Assembly (NCBI GenBank): GCA_003833075.1
Contig: RIAY01000003.1
Location: 62,001 to 126,000, forward strand
Length of the DNA: 64,000 bases
Reading direction: 5' to 3'
Source: Muribaculaceae bacterium Isolate-036 (Harlan)
GTDB lineage: Bacteria > Bacteroidota > Bacteroidia > Bacteroidales > Muribaculaceae
The first letter of the stretch is position 1. Every line of letters begins with the position of its first letter. Positions 27,276 to 37,000 of this stretch are shown one piece after another. The notes under the pieces were generated by a model, which saw only the letters and a list, made by a program, of their open reading frames with translations, was not told the origin of the DNA and made no database searches. Made by a program: the position numbers and the translations under genes.

Positions 27276-28121
27276 TCATGCCTTTTTCTCATCGGCAAAC
27301 CGGTTGGGGAAGGTAAAGTGCTTTCTGGGTTGGGTCAATGCCCGGATTACGAGGATAATACCAATCAGAATGAACGGTATGCTGAGCATCTGACCGAGGT
27401 TCATGCCGTATCGGGCAATCATTTCGTATTCAGACTGCACCTGTACGTTCTTTACATATTCTATAAAGAAGCGCGGCAGGAAGATTCCTATGAAGAACAC
27501 ACCGGTAATGAGCCACGGGCGCTCTTCTGCGTTCTTTTTCCAATACATCCACATCAGAAGACCGAAAAGAGCGAAATAGCAGAGTGCTTCATATATCTGT
27601 GTAGGATGAGCCGGAAGCGTCTCTCCGTTGCGAAGAAACACGAATCCCCACGGCAGATCCGTTGGTCCTCCATATATTTCGCTGTTCATCAGGTTTCCGA
27701 GCCGTATCAGTCCTCCGACAAGAGCAATGGCTATCACTATCTTGTCGAACACCCAGGAAGCCGGCTTTTTTGAGACAAGCCACGAGAAAAGGAACAAAGC
27801 GATTATATTGGCTATGGTGCCTCCGTGACTGGCAAGGCCTCCTTCCCATATTTTGAAAATTTCTGCAGGGTGCTGTGAATAATAGCCCCATTCGTAAAAG
27901 AAGACATGTCCCAGACGGGAGCCGACAATTGTGGCTATGACTATGTACATCAAAAGTGTCCCCAGCCATTTTTCCGGTGCTCCCTCATGTCTGAACATCT
28001 TGGCGACAAGCCAGTAACCGATTGTGAAACCGATGGCAAACATCAAGCCATACCATCTTACGGATATGGGACCGAGTGAGAATAATATCGGGTCGGCATT
28101 CCAGTATACGAAATTCAGCAT
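27276..28121 (-). CDS. lgt: Prolipoprotein diacylglyceryl transferase
   Basis: Inner-membrane enzyme (281 residues) that attaches diacylglycerol to the lipobox Cys of prolipoproteins. About seven hydrophobic helices are seen. Family signatures are GARLGHVFFYEW-like (here GSRLGHVFFYEWGYY), the region GGLIRLGNLMNSEIYG with the essential Arg and Asn, and HPTQIYEALCYF near residue 175. It is the last gene of the long minus-strand run and starts 53 bases after porV. It would serve the SusD-type and BACON lipoproteins encoded elsewhere in the window. Confidence 0.97.
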   Translation of the reverse strand: MLNFVYWNADPILFSLGPISVRWYGLMFAIGFTIGYWLVAKMFRHEGAPEKWLGTLLMYIVIATIVGSRLGHVFFYEWGYYSQHPAEIFKIWEGGLASHGGTIANIIALFLFSWLVSKKPASWVFDKIVIAIALVGGLIRLGNLMNSEIYGGPTDLPWGFVFLRNGETLPAHPTQIYEALCYFALFGLLMWMYWKKNAEERPWLITGVFFIGIFLPRFFIEYVKNVQVQSEYEMIARYGMNLGQMLSIPFILIGIILVIRALTQPRKHFTFPNRFADEKKA

Positions 28122-28174
28122 AATATGTACGGAGTTTAGTTTTCAGTATTGTTATAATAAGTTTCTAACATGTA

Positions 28175-29389
28175 TCATCTTCTGCGTTTGCCGAGAAGGT
28201 CACGGAGACCGTCCATGTCAAATGTAAGAGTGAACCGTAGGGTCTGGTCAAGCGGACTGCTCTGTGCTGTGGCAAGCATGTAGGATGCATCGAGCTGAAC
28301 CACGTTGAGAGAAAAGCCGGCTCCGAACGCGAAATAGCTTCTGCCTCCTTTGTTGGCATGTTCGTAATTGTATCCGGCACGCACGAAGAACTGCTGGTTG
28401 TATGCGTATTCGGCGCCGAAGCTGACGCCTATTTCCTGAAGCTCCTCTTTCATGCCGCCCGGTGCATCTGTGAAACTCTTGAATATGCCTGTTATGGGTG
28501 ACATGCTTTCCCATCTGTCGAGCGCGTCTTCATATTCCTGCTGTCCTTCGGCAGTGGATGTGTCGAAATCTTTCTGACGTGGTTTGGTGGGAACAAGCAG
28601 CTTGTTGAGATCAAGACCGAATGCAAGGGTGTTGTAATCAGCGAGCGGGAACATGAAGTTTGCTCCGAGTCGAAGATTGGTGGGGAGGAACGCGTTTGAT
28701 GCGCCATGGTCGTAGCTGACTTTCGTACCGATATTGGAGATGTCAAAACCCCATGAGAACTGGCATTCGTTTCTGCCGATCATCGGGTAAGTGGTGTAAT
28801 AGCCCGACAGATCCACGGAGAATGCGGATGCAGCAGTGTTGGACTCTCCTGTCTGGGTGTCATTGTATGAAAGATCCGACAGAATATATCTAAGCACTAC
28901 TCCCATCGAGAACTTTTCCGACAGCTTGCGGGAATAGCCGAGATCGATGGCAAATTCATACGGGTTGATGGTCTGCGCGTTTCCTTCTCCGTCATATTCG
29001 CTTGTAGTCACCTCTCCGAGTGAGAAATACCGCAATGAGGCACTGAACGCCTGATTGTCGCCGCTGCCCGGTTTCCAGTATCCCGCGAGGTTTGCAAGAA
29101 ATATGTCATTGACTATCTTGCGAAGCCAGGGGGTGTATGAAAGTGAAAGACCTCCGTTTGAATATCCGAATGCATATTTTGACGGATTCCAGAACTGTGA
29201 GTTCATGTCGGGGTCTGTTGCCGCACCAAGATTACCCATCGAGCTTCCTCTTGCATCAGGGGCGATGGAAAGTGTGGTCACACCGGTGTTGACCGGGTTG
29301 AACTCGTTGTCTTTTATGTCGTTTTGTGCCGAAGCAGCCGCCGAAGCCAGCAGCATGCATGTCATGGCTGTCAATATTCTGTATTTCAT
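28175..29389 (-). CDS. porV: Type IX secretion outer-membrane protein PorV (LptO)
   Basis: Outer-membrane beta-barrel of the FadL-like fold, 404 residues after choosing the ATG at 29389, which begins the signal peptide (MKYRILTAMTCMLLASAAASA). PorV shuttles T9SS substrates from the translocon to PorU. Visible family features are NPVNTGVTTLSIAPDARGSS, GNLGAATDPDMNSQFWNPSK, and a C-terminal aromatic/hydrophobic barrel strand region ending in GLRDLLGKRRR. Its place directly after a PorU gene mirrors the porU-porV pair of Porphyromonas gingivalis. It is 29 bases downstream of the second PorU-like gene. Confidence 0.93.
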   Translation of the reverse strand: MKYRILTAMTCMLLASAAASAQNDIKDNEFNPVNTGVTTLSIAPDARGSSMGNLGAATDPDMNSQFWNPSKYAFGYSNGGLSLSYTPWLRKIVNDIFLANLAGYWKPGSGDNQAFSASLRYFSLGEVTTSEYDGEGNAQTINPYEFAIDLGYSRKLSEKFSMGVVLRYILSDLSYNDTQTGESNTAASAFSVDLSGYYTTYPMIGRNECQFSWGFDISNIGTKVSYDHGASNAFLPTNLRLGANFMFPLADYNTLAFGLDLNKLLVPTKPRQKDFDTSTAEGQQEYEDALDRWESMSPITGIFKSFTDAPGGMKEELQEIGVSFGAEYAYNQQFFVRAGYNYEHANKGGRSYFAFGAGFSLNVVQLDASYMLATAQSSPLDQTLRFTLTFDMDGLRDLLGKRRR

Positions 29390-29418
29390 CCTATTTCTTA
29401 AACTGATTTTTAACTCTT

Positions 29419-32400
29419 TTATTGCAAGACAGCGAAGTTCTGCCATTCTGAATATAGCGAAGGAGATGACTTTCCTGTTTCACGTACTCTCACACGATAC
29501 AATCCCGGTGCGGCTCTTTTGCCTTGAATGTCGCGGCAATCCCAGAATATGGATCCGGTGTTTTCCCTGCTTTTCCATATCAGTTTGCCTTCGGAATCTA
29601 TGATCTCATAATCAAGCGGTACGGAGAATATGCCTTCGACAGTAATTTCTAATTCATCTGCCGCCGCTTTCGAAGAGAGTGTGACTGAAAGGGGAGCGGT
29701 GCGGGGAATCTTTTCGAATGTCGTTTCCGCTGAGGACTTGTTTCCCGCCAGATCCGATGCTAAAACCGAGCAGGTGTGCGTTCCGCAGGCAGTGCCGGAA
29801 ATATCGATATACCCAAGGAATTGGCGGTCTGTCGCCCCTGTCTCGCAGTATGAGTCATAATTGATACTGATTCTTCTGCCGTCAAGAAGTGCCACGTTTG
29901 GTCCGGCATCAAGAGACAGTGCCGTATCGTCTGTGATCGAGACGCTGATTTCATCTCGGCTGTTGTCATAGCTTATTTCTATCCGAGGAGGTTCCATGTC
30001 CCTCTCGCTTCCCTCCGCCGGTTGTCCGGTGATTGTGAGAAATGACTCGCCTCCGGCTCCAAGTTTCCGGGACTTGTCGTAGGCTCCAGCCACAAGTCTT
30101 GCATCCCTCCCTGTGAAAGTGAGAACTTTTTCAGGCACAGTCATTACGATTTCGAATCTGCCTCCTGTCACATCCGTTTCAAATGCCGCTATAAGCTCAG
30201 TGTCATAGGTTACGTCAAGAGTATAATATACAGTTGTTTCAACGCCGTTCGTGATCTTTACAGGAATGTTGCATGTGCCTGTCTCATAATCTTTTGAGCG
30301 CAGCATGCGTGCTGGTTCCATCAGTTTCAGCACGATTTTGCCGTTGAACGAGTAATCCGGATTGCCGTTTTTGTCACATATTGTTCCCGATACTTTTACC
30401 TTTTCACTTGCCGATACGGAATTCTGAACAGAGATGTCGATATTTCTCAATGGAGACGGAACCCGCAATGCGGGGTCTCCAGCAAGGATGAAAGTCATGG
30501 AATTTGACGATGACGTCCCCGATTTTGCATAGGCGTATATTTCACCTATGGTAGGAGAGATATCGGTATTCTCCGGAGCAAGCCAGCCGGTGACGATTCT
30601 TTTCCCGAGATCATAATTCTGGTTAGACCAAGCTGTGCGTGTGCTCACAATTGCCCCCACCATTCCGCGGTCGGCATCGAGCACTATACTTTCTCCAAGA
30701 CCGCGCGCCCTTATGTCGGGAACTGAGAAATCGCATCCGCCCATATACATGAATCCCATATTGTGGTTGGTGAGGGATGCCGCCTCAGAGGTCGTGAAAA
30801 ATTTCTTGTCATTGCCGAGCATCACGCGTGCACCGTGACCGAACCATACGGTGAAATTTTTTCCGTTGTCAAGGGCGGAGACAAATCTGCGTCGGGCGTT
30901 TTCGTTGCCATAGGCATCGACAGCGATTGTTGTGTGCGCGATACCTTCTGTTTTAGGATATTGCCGGATGTAATTCCCGAAATCTTCCGCCTGTTGCCCA
31001 TGTGTGTGATTATCGTGGAGCCCGCCGATAGTCAGTGTCTCGTTCACTCTCCACGCCTGACTGTCATCTTCAAGATATTCTCCGATTTTACGGATTGCCT
31101 TCTCGCATTCCGATTCTGTCTCGCAGGAAAGCAGCCCGACGCCAACCTCCATCTTTTCGCGATACAACTGGGTTTCGTTTATGGCATCCGCCATAATGCC
31201 ATACAGGTCATAAGCCGGACTCGCATCGCGTCCCGGAGTCGCGTTCGGCTGCTGAGGCGCGATGATACGGTCAAATATCGTTTCTCCTGAGACGTTATGG
31301 CGAATATTGCGGTCGCTCGGTCCGAGAAGCAGAATGTTCCGGAGTCTTGCTGCGGAGGAGTTGTAAAGCATTCTGGCAAAGGCTCTGTATGCCATCGGAT
31401 CGGGGCAGCCTCCTGAAAACTCGTTGTAAATCTCTTCAGGCGTGGCGACTGCAACTGTGATGCCGTCGTGTATGCGGTGCAGTTCCGCTATCTGTTCCGC
31501 ATATGTCCTGAATCGCGGCACTGTGACAATGAGCAAGTCTGCCCCTGTCTGCCGAAGGGCGTGAAGGTTGTTGTTTGTTACCTCCTTCCAGCCTGTTATC
31601 TGTCTCTGTTGTCGGTCTTTGTCGTAGACAATCAGTGACATCGCGTCTGAGGAGGCTTTTATGCCGACAGCCGAAGGGTTTTCAGAGAGTCTTCTTCCTC
31701 TTACGGCTTTTCGGGGAATCGTGATGTCAAGCACCCTGTAGTTTTCAGGGAGTGGCAAACTGTAACTTTCGCCGGCTGTCACTGCAAAAGAATAATGTTC
31801 ATATGCGTTTGCTGATATTCCTCCGGTTTCAGGGAGAATTTTAGGATATGACAATAGCCAGTAATCAAGGTTTATAAAATCGGCATTCGAATTTGTTGCG
31901 TTTATTCGGAGCGTGACACATTCCGAGGCTTTTACTTTATATTCTATTGAATTTGCGGATGCGGTTGCCGGATATTCCCAGAATTTGTCTGTTCCGAAAG
32001 AGGAGAATGTAAAGCTGTAGGGTGATTCTGAATCTTTCAGCTCAATCCCTATTGTCCCATTAGATGACGGAGATGTGTAGACCCTGTATGCAAGGTGTGC
32101 TGTTCCTGATGTCATCAGCGGGGATGGGAGTGTCCAGCTTGACGGAGTTTCAGGGTTAAGAAGACTTTCGCCCCAGAAAAGTTGACCTGTATTGGTGGTG
32201 TTCAACTGCAAGTCTTTTTCATGATAGACATATCCCCATCCCTGAAGCAATTCCTGAGTCATGCCTTCAGATTCCGACTCTGCGGCGAGACAAGGATCTT
32301 CGCAGTCGGAGAGAAAATAATATCCAGAGTTGGAATATATGTTCATTGCGTTGCGTCTGAACATTGGCGTCTTGCCGGTTTCAAAAACTATGTTTTCCAC

Positions 32401-32733
32401 GCCTTGCGCATAGAAGTATAATGAATTGTTGTCATGTATTACTGCGATCTGCTCAATGTCATCGCTATAGGGGAGAGCTTCGGATGCATCTGTGAAGTTA
32501 ATGGAATACACTCTCCCTCCTTTGCCCCATACTCCAACTTTATCGGGGTTCTTGAATCCCATTTCATTCAGCAGGGAATAGGGTATCTGATAAAGTCCGG
32601 AGACTCCGGTTTCTATTTTTACCCATTTGCCTTCGCTAAGTCGCGAGTCAGCTTTGAAAGCGTAGTTGCCCTTGGCGAGCATTCCTGTTGTGAAATAGAA
32701 GGAGAGCAGTATGGCAAACCATATGCGTTTCAT
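29419..32733 (-). CDS. PorU-like gingipain-family (C25) peptidase, divergent paralogue
   Basis: A 1104-residue exported protein with a signal peptide (MKRIWFAILLSFYFTTGMLA). The N-terminal part has the PorU pattern RLSEGKWVKIETGVSGLY and GFKNPDKVGVWGKGG. A C25 domain begins with VAVATPEEIYNEFSGG (about residue 435) and carries a His in WFGHGARV (about 630) and a Cys in MGGCDFS (about 666), the likely dyad. Ig-like domains and a FlgD-like C-terminus (LYRVRVRETG) follow. PorU cuts off the sorting domain of T9SS cargo and attaches the cargo to A-LPS. This copy overlaps the upstream FAH-like gene by 4 bases. It is less like canonical PorU than the copy at 34005-37388, so it may have its own substrates. 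Confidence 0.85.
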   Translation of the reverse strand: MKRIWFAILLSFYFTTGMLAKGNYAFKADSRLSEGKWVKIETGVSGLYQIPYSLLNEMGFKNPDKVGVWGKGGRVYSINFTDASEALPYSDDIEQIAVIHDNNSLYFYAQGVENIVFETGKTPMFRRNAMNIYSNSGYYFLSDCEDPCLAAESESEGMTQELLQGWGYVYHEKDLQLNTTNTGQLFWGESLLNPETPSSWTLPSPLMTSGTAHLAYRVYTSPSSNGTIGIELKDSESPYSFTFSSFGTDKFWEYPATASANSIEYKVKASECVTLRINATNSNADFINLDYWLLSYPKILPETGGISANAYEHYSFAVTAGESYSLPLPENYRVLDITIPRKAVRGRRLSENPSAVGIKASSDAMSLIVYDKDRQQRQITGWKEVTNNNLHALRQTGADLLIVTVPRFRTYAEQIAELHRIHDGITVAVATPEEIYNEFSGGCPDPMAYRAFARMLYNSSAARLRNILLLGPSDRNIRHNVSGETIFDRIIAPQQPNATPGRDASPAYDLYGIMADAINETQLYREKMEVGVGLLSCETESECEKAIRKIGEYLEDDSQAWRVNETLTIGGLHDNHTHGQQAEDFGNYIRQYPKTEGIAHTTIAVDAYGNENARRRFVSALDNGKNFTVWFGHGARVMLGNDKKFFTTSEAASLTNHNMGFMYMGGCDFSVPDIRARGLGESIVLDADRGMVGAIVSTRTAWSNQNYDLGKRIVTGWLAPENTDISPTIGEIYAYAKSGTSSSNSMTFILAGDPALRVPSPLRNIDISVQNSVSASEKVKVSGTICDKNGNPDYSFNGKIVLKLMEPARMLRSKDYETGTCNIPVKITNGVETTVYYTLDVTYDTELIAAFETDVTGGRFEIVMTVPEKVLTFTGRDARLVAGAYDKSRKLGAGGESFLTITGQPAEGSERDMEPPRIEISYDNSRDEISVSITDDTALSLDAGPNVALLDGRRISINYDSYCETGATDRQFLGYIDISGTACGTHTCSVLASDLAGNKSSAETTFEKIPRTAPLSVTLSSKAAADELEITVEGIFSVPLDYEIIDSEGKLIWKSRENTGSIFWDCRDIQGKRAAPGLYRVRVRETGKSSPSLYSEWQNFAVLQ

Positions 32734-33305
32734 CTGACTCTTATCTCAAGAATGTTTTTTGAACCGCAATCGGCTTTGATTTCCTGACCCGGAGCCAGAA
32801 CAATACTTTCGCCAGCAAGAGGAATAAGGATAAGATCTCCGATCTTTAGCGTGTTGTCACGGCTTATCAAAGATATAATTCTGTCTATGTCAGATACAGC
32901 AGGTTTGATTCCGCTGCAGGATGTCCGGGACGGTGCAAATGCGGTCTCTTGAGACAAGATTTCTTCTATCGGCAGAAAATCGCCGACCATGCAGCATCTG
33001 TCGAAAGAGACAGCGCGATCCCATGGCAATCCTCTGCGTTTCAGATTGTCAAGCAGATTTGCGGCATGTGCGGTGACCGCTATTGTCGCTTCCGCGTAAT
33101 AGCGATGGGCGAAACGTGGTGCTATGGATTTGCCGAGTCTTCCTATTTTTACCGCCAACGTGAATGAGGCTTTGAAAACGGTGTCGAAATCCGGTACGAA
33201 GAAGGGATTGTCGGTGCGTATTACGGTAGAGTCCGGAAGTGTGAACCAGTTTATCTCGTTATCAGGCATTTCGCCATCATATACGGTTAGGCGGAATATT
33301 TTCAT
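32730..33305 (-). CDS. Degenerate fumarylacetoacetase-family protein
   Basis: A 191-residue cytoplasmic protein with the layout of the short Bacteroidetes FAH-family proteins: NPFFVPDF, RLGKSIAPRFAHRYYAE, RGLPWDRAVSFD and TLKIGDLILIPLAG. The residues that bind the metal in active members are gone: the HYExE pattern reads FKASFT, the GIDFTARD pattern reads AVTAHAAN, and the TGTP loop reads IPLAG. It is therefore probably not a hydrolase or isomerase. It lies between rex and a PorU-like gene, overlapping the latter by 4 bases, which suggests a conserved non-catalytic role. Fold assignment is from recalled family sequence; the residue losses are visible. Confidence 0.75.
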   Translation of the reverse strand: MKIFRLTVYDGEMPDNEINWFTLPDSTVIRTDNPFFVPDFDTVFKASFTLAVKIGRLGKSIAPRFAHRYYAEATIAVTAHAANLLDNLKRRGLPWDRAVSFDRCCMVGDFLPIEEILSQETAFAPSRTSCSGIKPAVSDIDRIISLISRDNTLKIGDLILIPLAGESIVLAPGQEIKADCGSKNILEIRVR

Positions 33306-33340
33306 GTCGTTTTGTATGTTGCTTGTGTGCTGAATGAAAA

Positions 33341-33988
33341 TCAGTTTCTGGAATGTCTTTCTTCAAGGCGGTTGAAAATTAGCGCGAGATGTGCGTAGAT
33401 TGATGTGTTCGCCATTACAACTCCCTCGGCAACCTTCACACGATAGGGGGAGAAATTCCATATTGCCTTGATTCCCGCTCCGATTGCAGTGTCGGCGCAT
33501 TCCTGAGCAGACTGAGCCGGGACTGTCAGTATTCCTATAGAGGCGGGATTGCTCTCCATAACCTCATATATCCTGTCAAGATGATATATAGGCACTCCGA
33601 GATCCGTACGTGCGATGATGTCCGGGTTTACGTCAAAGCCCGCGACAATCTCCAGACCATAGTTCGAGAGTCCCGAATCGCGGATCAGTGCTTTGCCGAG
33701 ACTTCCTGTGCCTATGACATAAGCCTTGTGCGAGCGTGTGAAACCGAGAAAATCCGACAACGCCTCGATCAGAGCGCCGACCTCGTATCCGATTCTTGTC
33801 TTGCCTCTGATATTGAGGAAGGAGAGGTCTTTGGCAATCTGAGACGCATCGACACTCAATGCCCTTGAAATCTGAGTCGAGCTTACGTTCTCGACCCCGT
33901 TGGCTTTCAGTATCTCTACATAAGCCAGATACCACGGCAGACGCCGCAGTGTAGGTTCCGGCAGTATGATGTTGTTTTCTTCGTTCAT
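33341..33988 (-). CDS. rex: Redox-sensing transcriptional repressor Rex
   Basis: Represses fermentation and respiration genes according to the NADH/NAD+ ratio. Its 215 residues comprise an N-terminal winged helix (about 1-80; SSTQISRALSVDASQIAKDLSFL and GKTRIGYEV are the family hallmarks) and a Rossmann domain with GTGSLGKAL (about 95) and the C-terminal domain-swap helix. It lies 16 bases after the PorU gene at 34005 and 35 bases before the FAH-like gene, inside a type IX secretion gene run. Possible targets in this window are ackA/pta, but I have not identified a Rex operator. Confidence 0.95.
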   Translation of the reverse strand: MNEENNIILPEPTLRRLPWYLAYVEILKANGVENVSSTQISRALSVDASQIAKDLSFLNIRGKTRIGYEVGALIEALSDFLGFTRSHKAYVIGTGSLGKALIRDSGLSNYGLEIVAGFDVNPDIIARTDLGVPIYHLDRIYEVMESNPASIGILTVPAQSAQECADTAIGAGIKAIWNFSPYRVKVAEGVVMANTSIYAHLALIFNRLEERHSRN

Positions 33989-34004
33989 ATCGTCTTTGCA
34001 ATTT

Positions 34005-37000
34005 CTATTGTGCAGTCACTGCAAGTTTCTTTGTCTGTGAACTGTACATTCCGTCGGGAGTCTCCACAGTGGCGCGATAAAGGTATATTCCACGGGGAAC
34101 ACGTCTTCCTGCGTCATCCCTGAGATCCCATTGTGTCTGCATGCCGCCCTGCATGTCGCTGGTGACGGAGTTGTCTGCCAGCCAGACTCTTCTGCCTGAC
34201 AATTCGAAAACTTCCAGACGGCATTTCATGCGGGTGTTGGGATGATCTACCGAAACAGAGAAGACAACACTTGTCGACGCCGGGTTGACATCTGTCGAGA
34301 GGTCTCGTATCGCCGGGTCTCTGACGGCGCCCACGCTGAACGACACTGTCTTTGACGATGCGTTGTTGGCATTGTCGTATACAGTGAGTTTCAGTGTATG
34401 CTCGCCCGAGGAGATGCCGCTAAGCGGGTAGGATATGTATCCTCCGAGCGGGTTTTCCGGATCGGGAGTGTAATATGAATATACGTCATCGAAAATGAGG
34501 TCTTTGTCAAGTGTGACCGACATCTTGTGTCCGATTCCCGAATCCGAGATGTTGATACCGGATTCATCATAGAAAGAAGCGTGTACAACAGGATTGGCGT
34601 TTATCATCATCCCTTCCTTGAATTCGGGATAATTAAGGTAAAACGTCCTTATTTCAGGCCCCTCTGTGTCGGAGTCGCTGTCGTCATCGAATCCATATAC
34701 ATATAAAGATTCCGTGGAACCGTGCGCTTCCTTCCCCTCGTCGCTCCATGCGTAAGCGGAGATTCTTGCGGGAGAATAATTGTTGTCGGTCTCTGCGGGT
34801 GTGGTCAGAGAGACTTCCCATTCGCCTGCCGTGACTTTAGTTGATACTGTTGCAAGACGAGACTGACGGTCGTTGTATGTGGAGACAGTCCCCTCCGAAC
34901 CGTTGCCCAATGTCTCCACGACTCTTTCGGCATCGAAGAGGTCGATCGTGACAGTGCCGTTGAAACCGGTGGCACGCGAGCCGTCGGCATTCGTGATGTA
35001 GCCTTTGACACTTGCTTTTTCGAGCGCTTTCAATTCAGGCATTTCTCCGGATTGCAGAATATCGGTTCCGTTTATGCTTTCCACCACAACACAACCGGCA
35101 GGTTTGGGTATTCGGATCGCCGGGTCGGACATCAGACAGTACCGGAGTTTGTTGGCGTTGTTATAACCGTTTTTAGCCCTGATGAACACGTCTCCGATAC
35201 GAGTCGCTTCCCCGTCCGGTCCCGGAGTCAGCATCCATTGCGCCATGTTGAGGTTCAGCACACCGTTTTCCGATATGTAGACCGTGCGGCTGGGACATAT
35301 CGCCCCGATGAATCCTGCTTCAGGATTCAGGACAAGCTTTTCCGCACCGCTTATGTTGTCTGCGTCCCAAGTGCCGAAAGAGCATGTCGCGCCGTAATAG
35401 AAAGTCAAGTTCGGATTGCTGAATGAGATTATGTCGTTCCATGTCAGCAGTTTCTCATGAGTCCACGAACTTGCCGAAGCGTGTCCCACATAATTGGTGT
35501 ATATCACACCTTCGTTGAAAAGGCGCATCATCCTTTCCTTAGCCTGCGGGTATGTCAGACCGAGACTTGTCGATACAAGCGGGTATGCGTCAAGGTATAG
35601 TTTCTCGTAATGGTAATGCGGAGCATTGGCTTTAAGGCGAGTATAAACGTCTTCTGTCTGACTCAGATGTATGCCGTTGTCCTGGTCATCGGCGATAAGC
35701 ATCACCCGGTTGCGCCATGCGCCGTATCTCGGGTTCTTTATGTATTTCTCAAGTTTTGCCGCAACCTCGTTTGCCTCCTTTGCGCCGGTTACGGGAAGAC
35801 GACCTACGGCGACATGCATCAAAGCGGCGTTGATGTTGAATGTGTTTTCGTCAGTATCGTCAAGCATGCCGATGATGTCATCTGTGGAATAGGCTGTGGG
35901 TTCGGTAAACCCTTCGGGAGACTGCCATAGTGGCAGAGGTCTGTATCCGGCATTGCGTATTCCGCTTGAGACCATTTTTGTGTCGTAAGATCCGCGTCCA
36001 AGAAGCAGACAGTATTTTATAGGTCTTGTCTCATTGCGATCATGCCACATTTTCAGCAATTTGCGGAATGCCCCCACATCGGGATGACCGCCGGAGAATT
36101 CGTTGTATATTTCCTCGGGCGTCAGTACCGTCACATTGAAGCCGTCGGCTTCCTCATGCAGCCGGGCTATTTTCTTTGCGGCTTCTGCATATTCAGAATA
36201 TGCCACTATCAGCATGTCCGGGGAAGGCATGGAGTGTATGTCCTGATTGTTTACTCTCACGCTGCGGGTGACGGCACGCGAGATTGAAGACGGATCGAAT
36301 GCCACATATTCCCTGTATCCCGGTTCGGGTGTGAAAAAGGCTTTGTCGCCTTCAAGAGAGAAAACTACCTCTTTTACTTCGCAAGGGTCGGTCACATCCC
36401 ATATCAATGTATTCTGACCGCAGCCTGAGATCTCTACGGATTCACCGTCAAACCGGTCGTAGAAGTGAAGCTCGCCGGAAGTGAGACTCAGGGATTTGTC
36501 GTAGAAAACCTCGATATAATCAAGACGTGCTGTGAACAATGCGCCGGAATAGGAATAATCTATGCCGACGGTAAGTTTTTCATCTGTCTGTGTGAATGTC
36601 TTTGAAGTGAGGGTTGTTTTGATGAATTCGCTTGAACATCCGTCTATCTTGTCGGTGGAAGTCGCCGGAAGTCTCTCTCCATTGGCACTTATCAGCAAAG
36701 ATGAGGAGCCGTTGGTCGTTTTTGCACCGAATGCCACACGCATGGTGGCATGGTCGGAGACAATGCCCGGCAGAGTGAATGTGAAACGCTGTGATTTTTC
36801 GGAGCGAAAATCTTCACCGAGTAGGAGTCTGCCTTCCTGCGAAGGAGCCTGAATGTCTCGTTCGTGAAGGAGCCTGGCTGTAAAGGCTGTGGCTATGTCG
36901 TTGCCTTTCACAGGAGACGCGGAAGCTTTCGCCAGTTCTTTGTTTTCCTGTTCGCGATCCGATATGAAATAGATGCTTTCAGCGCAGTACGGATTAAGAA

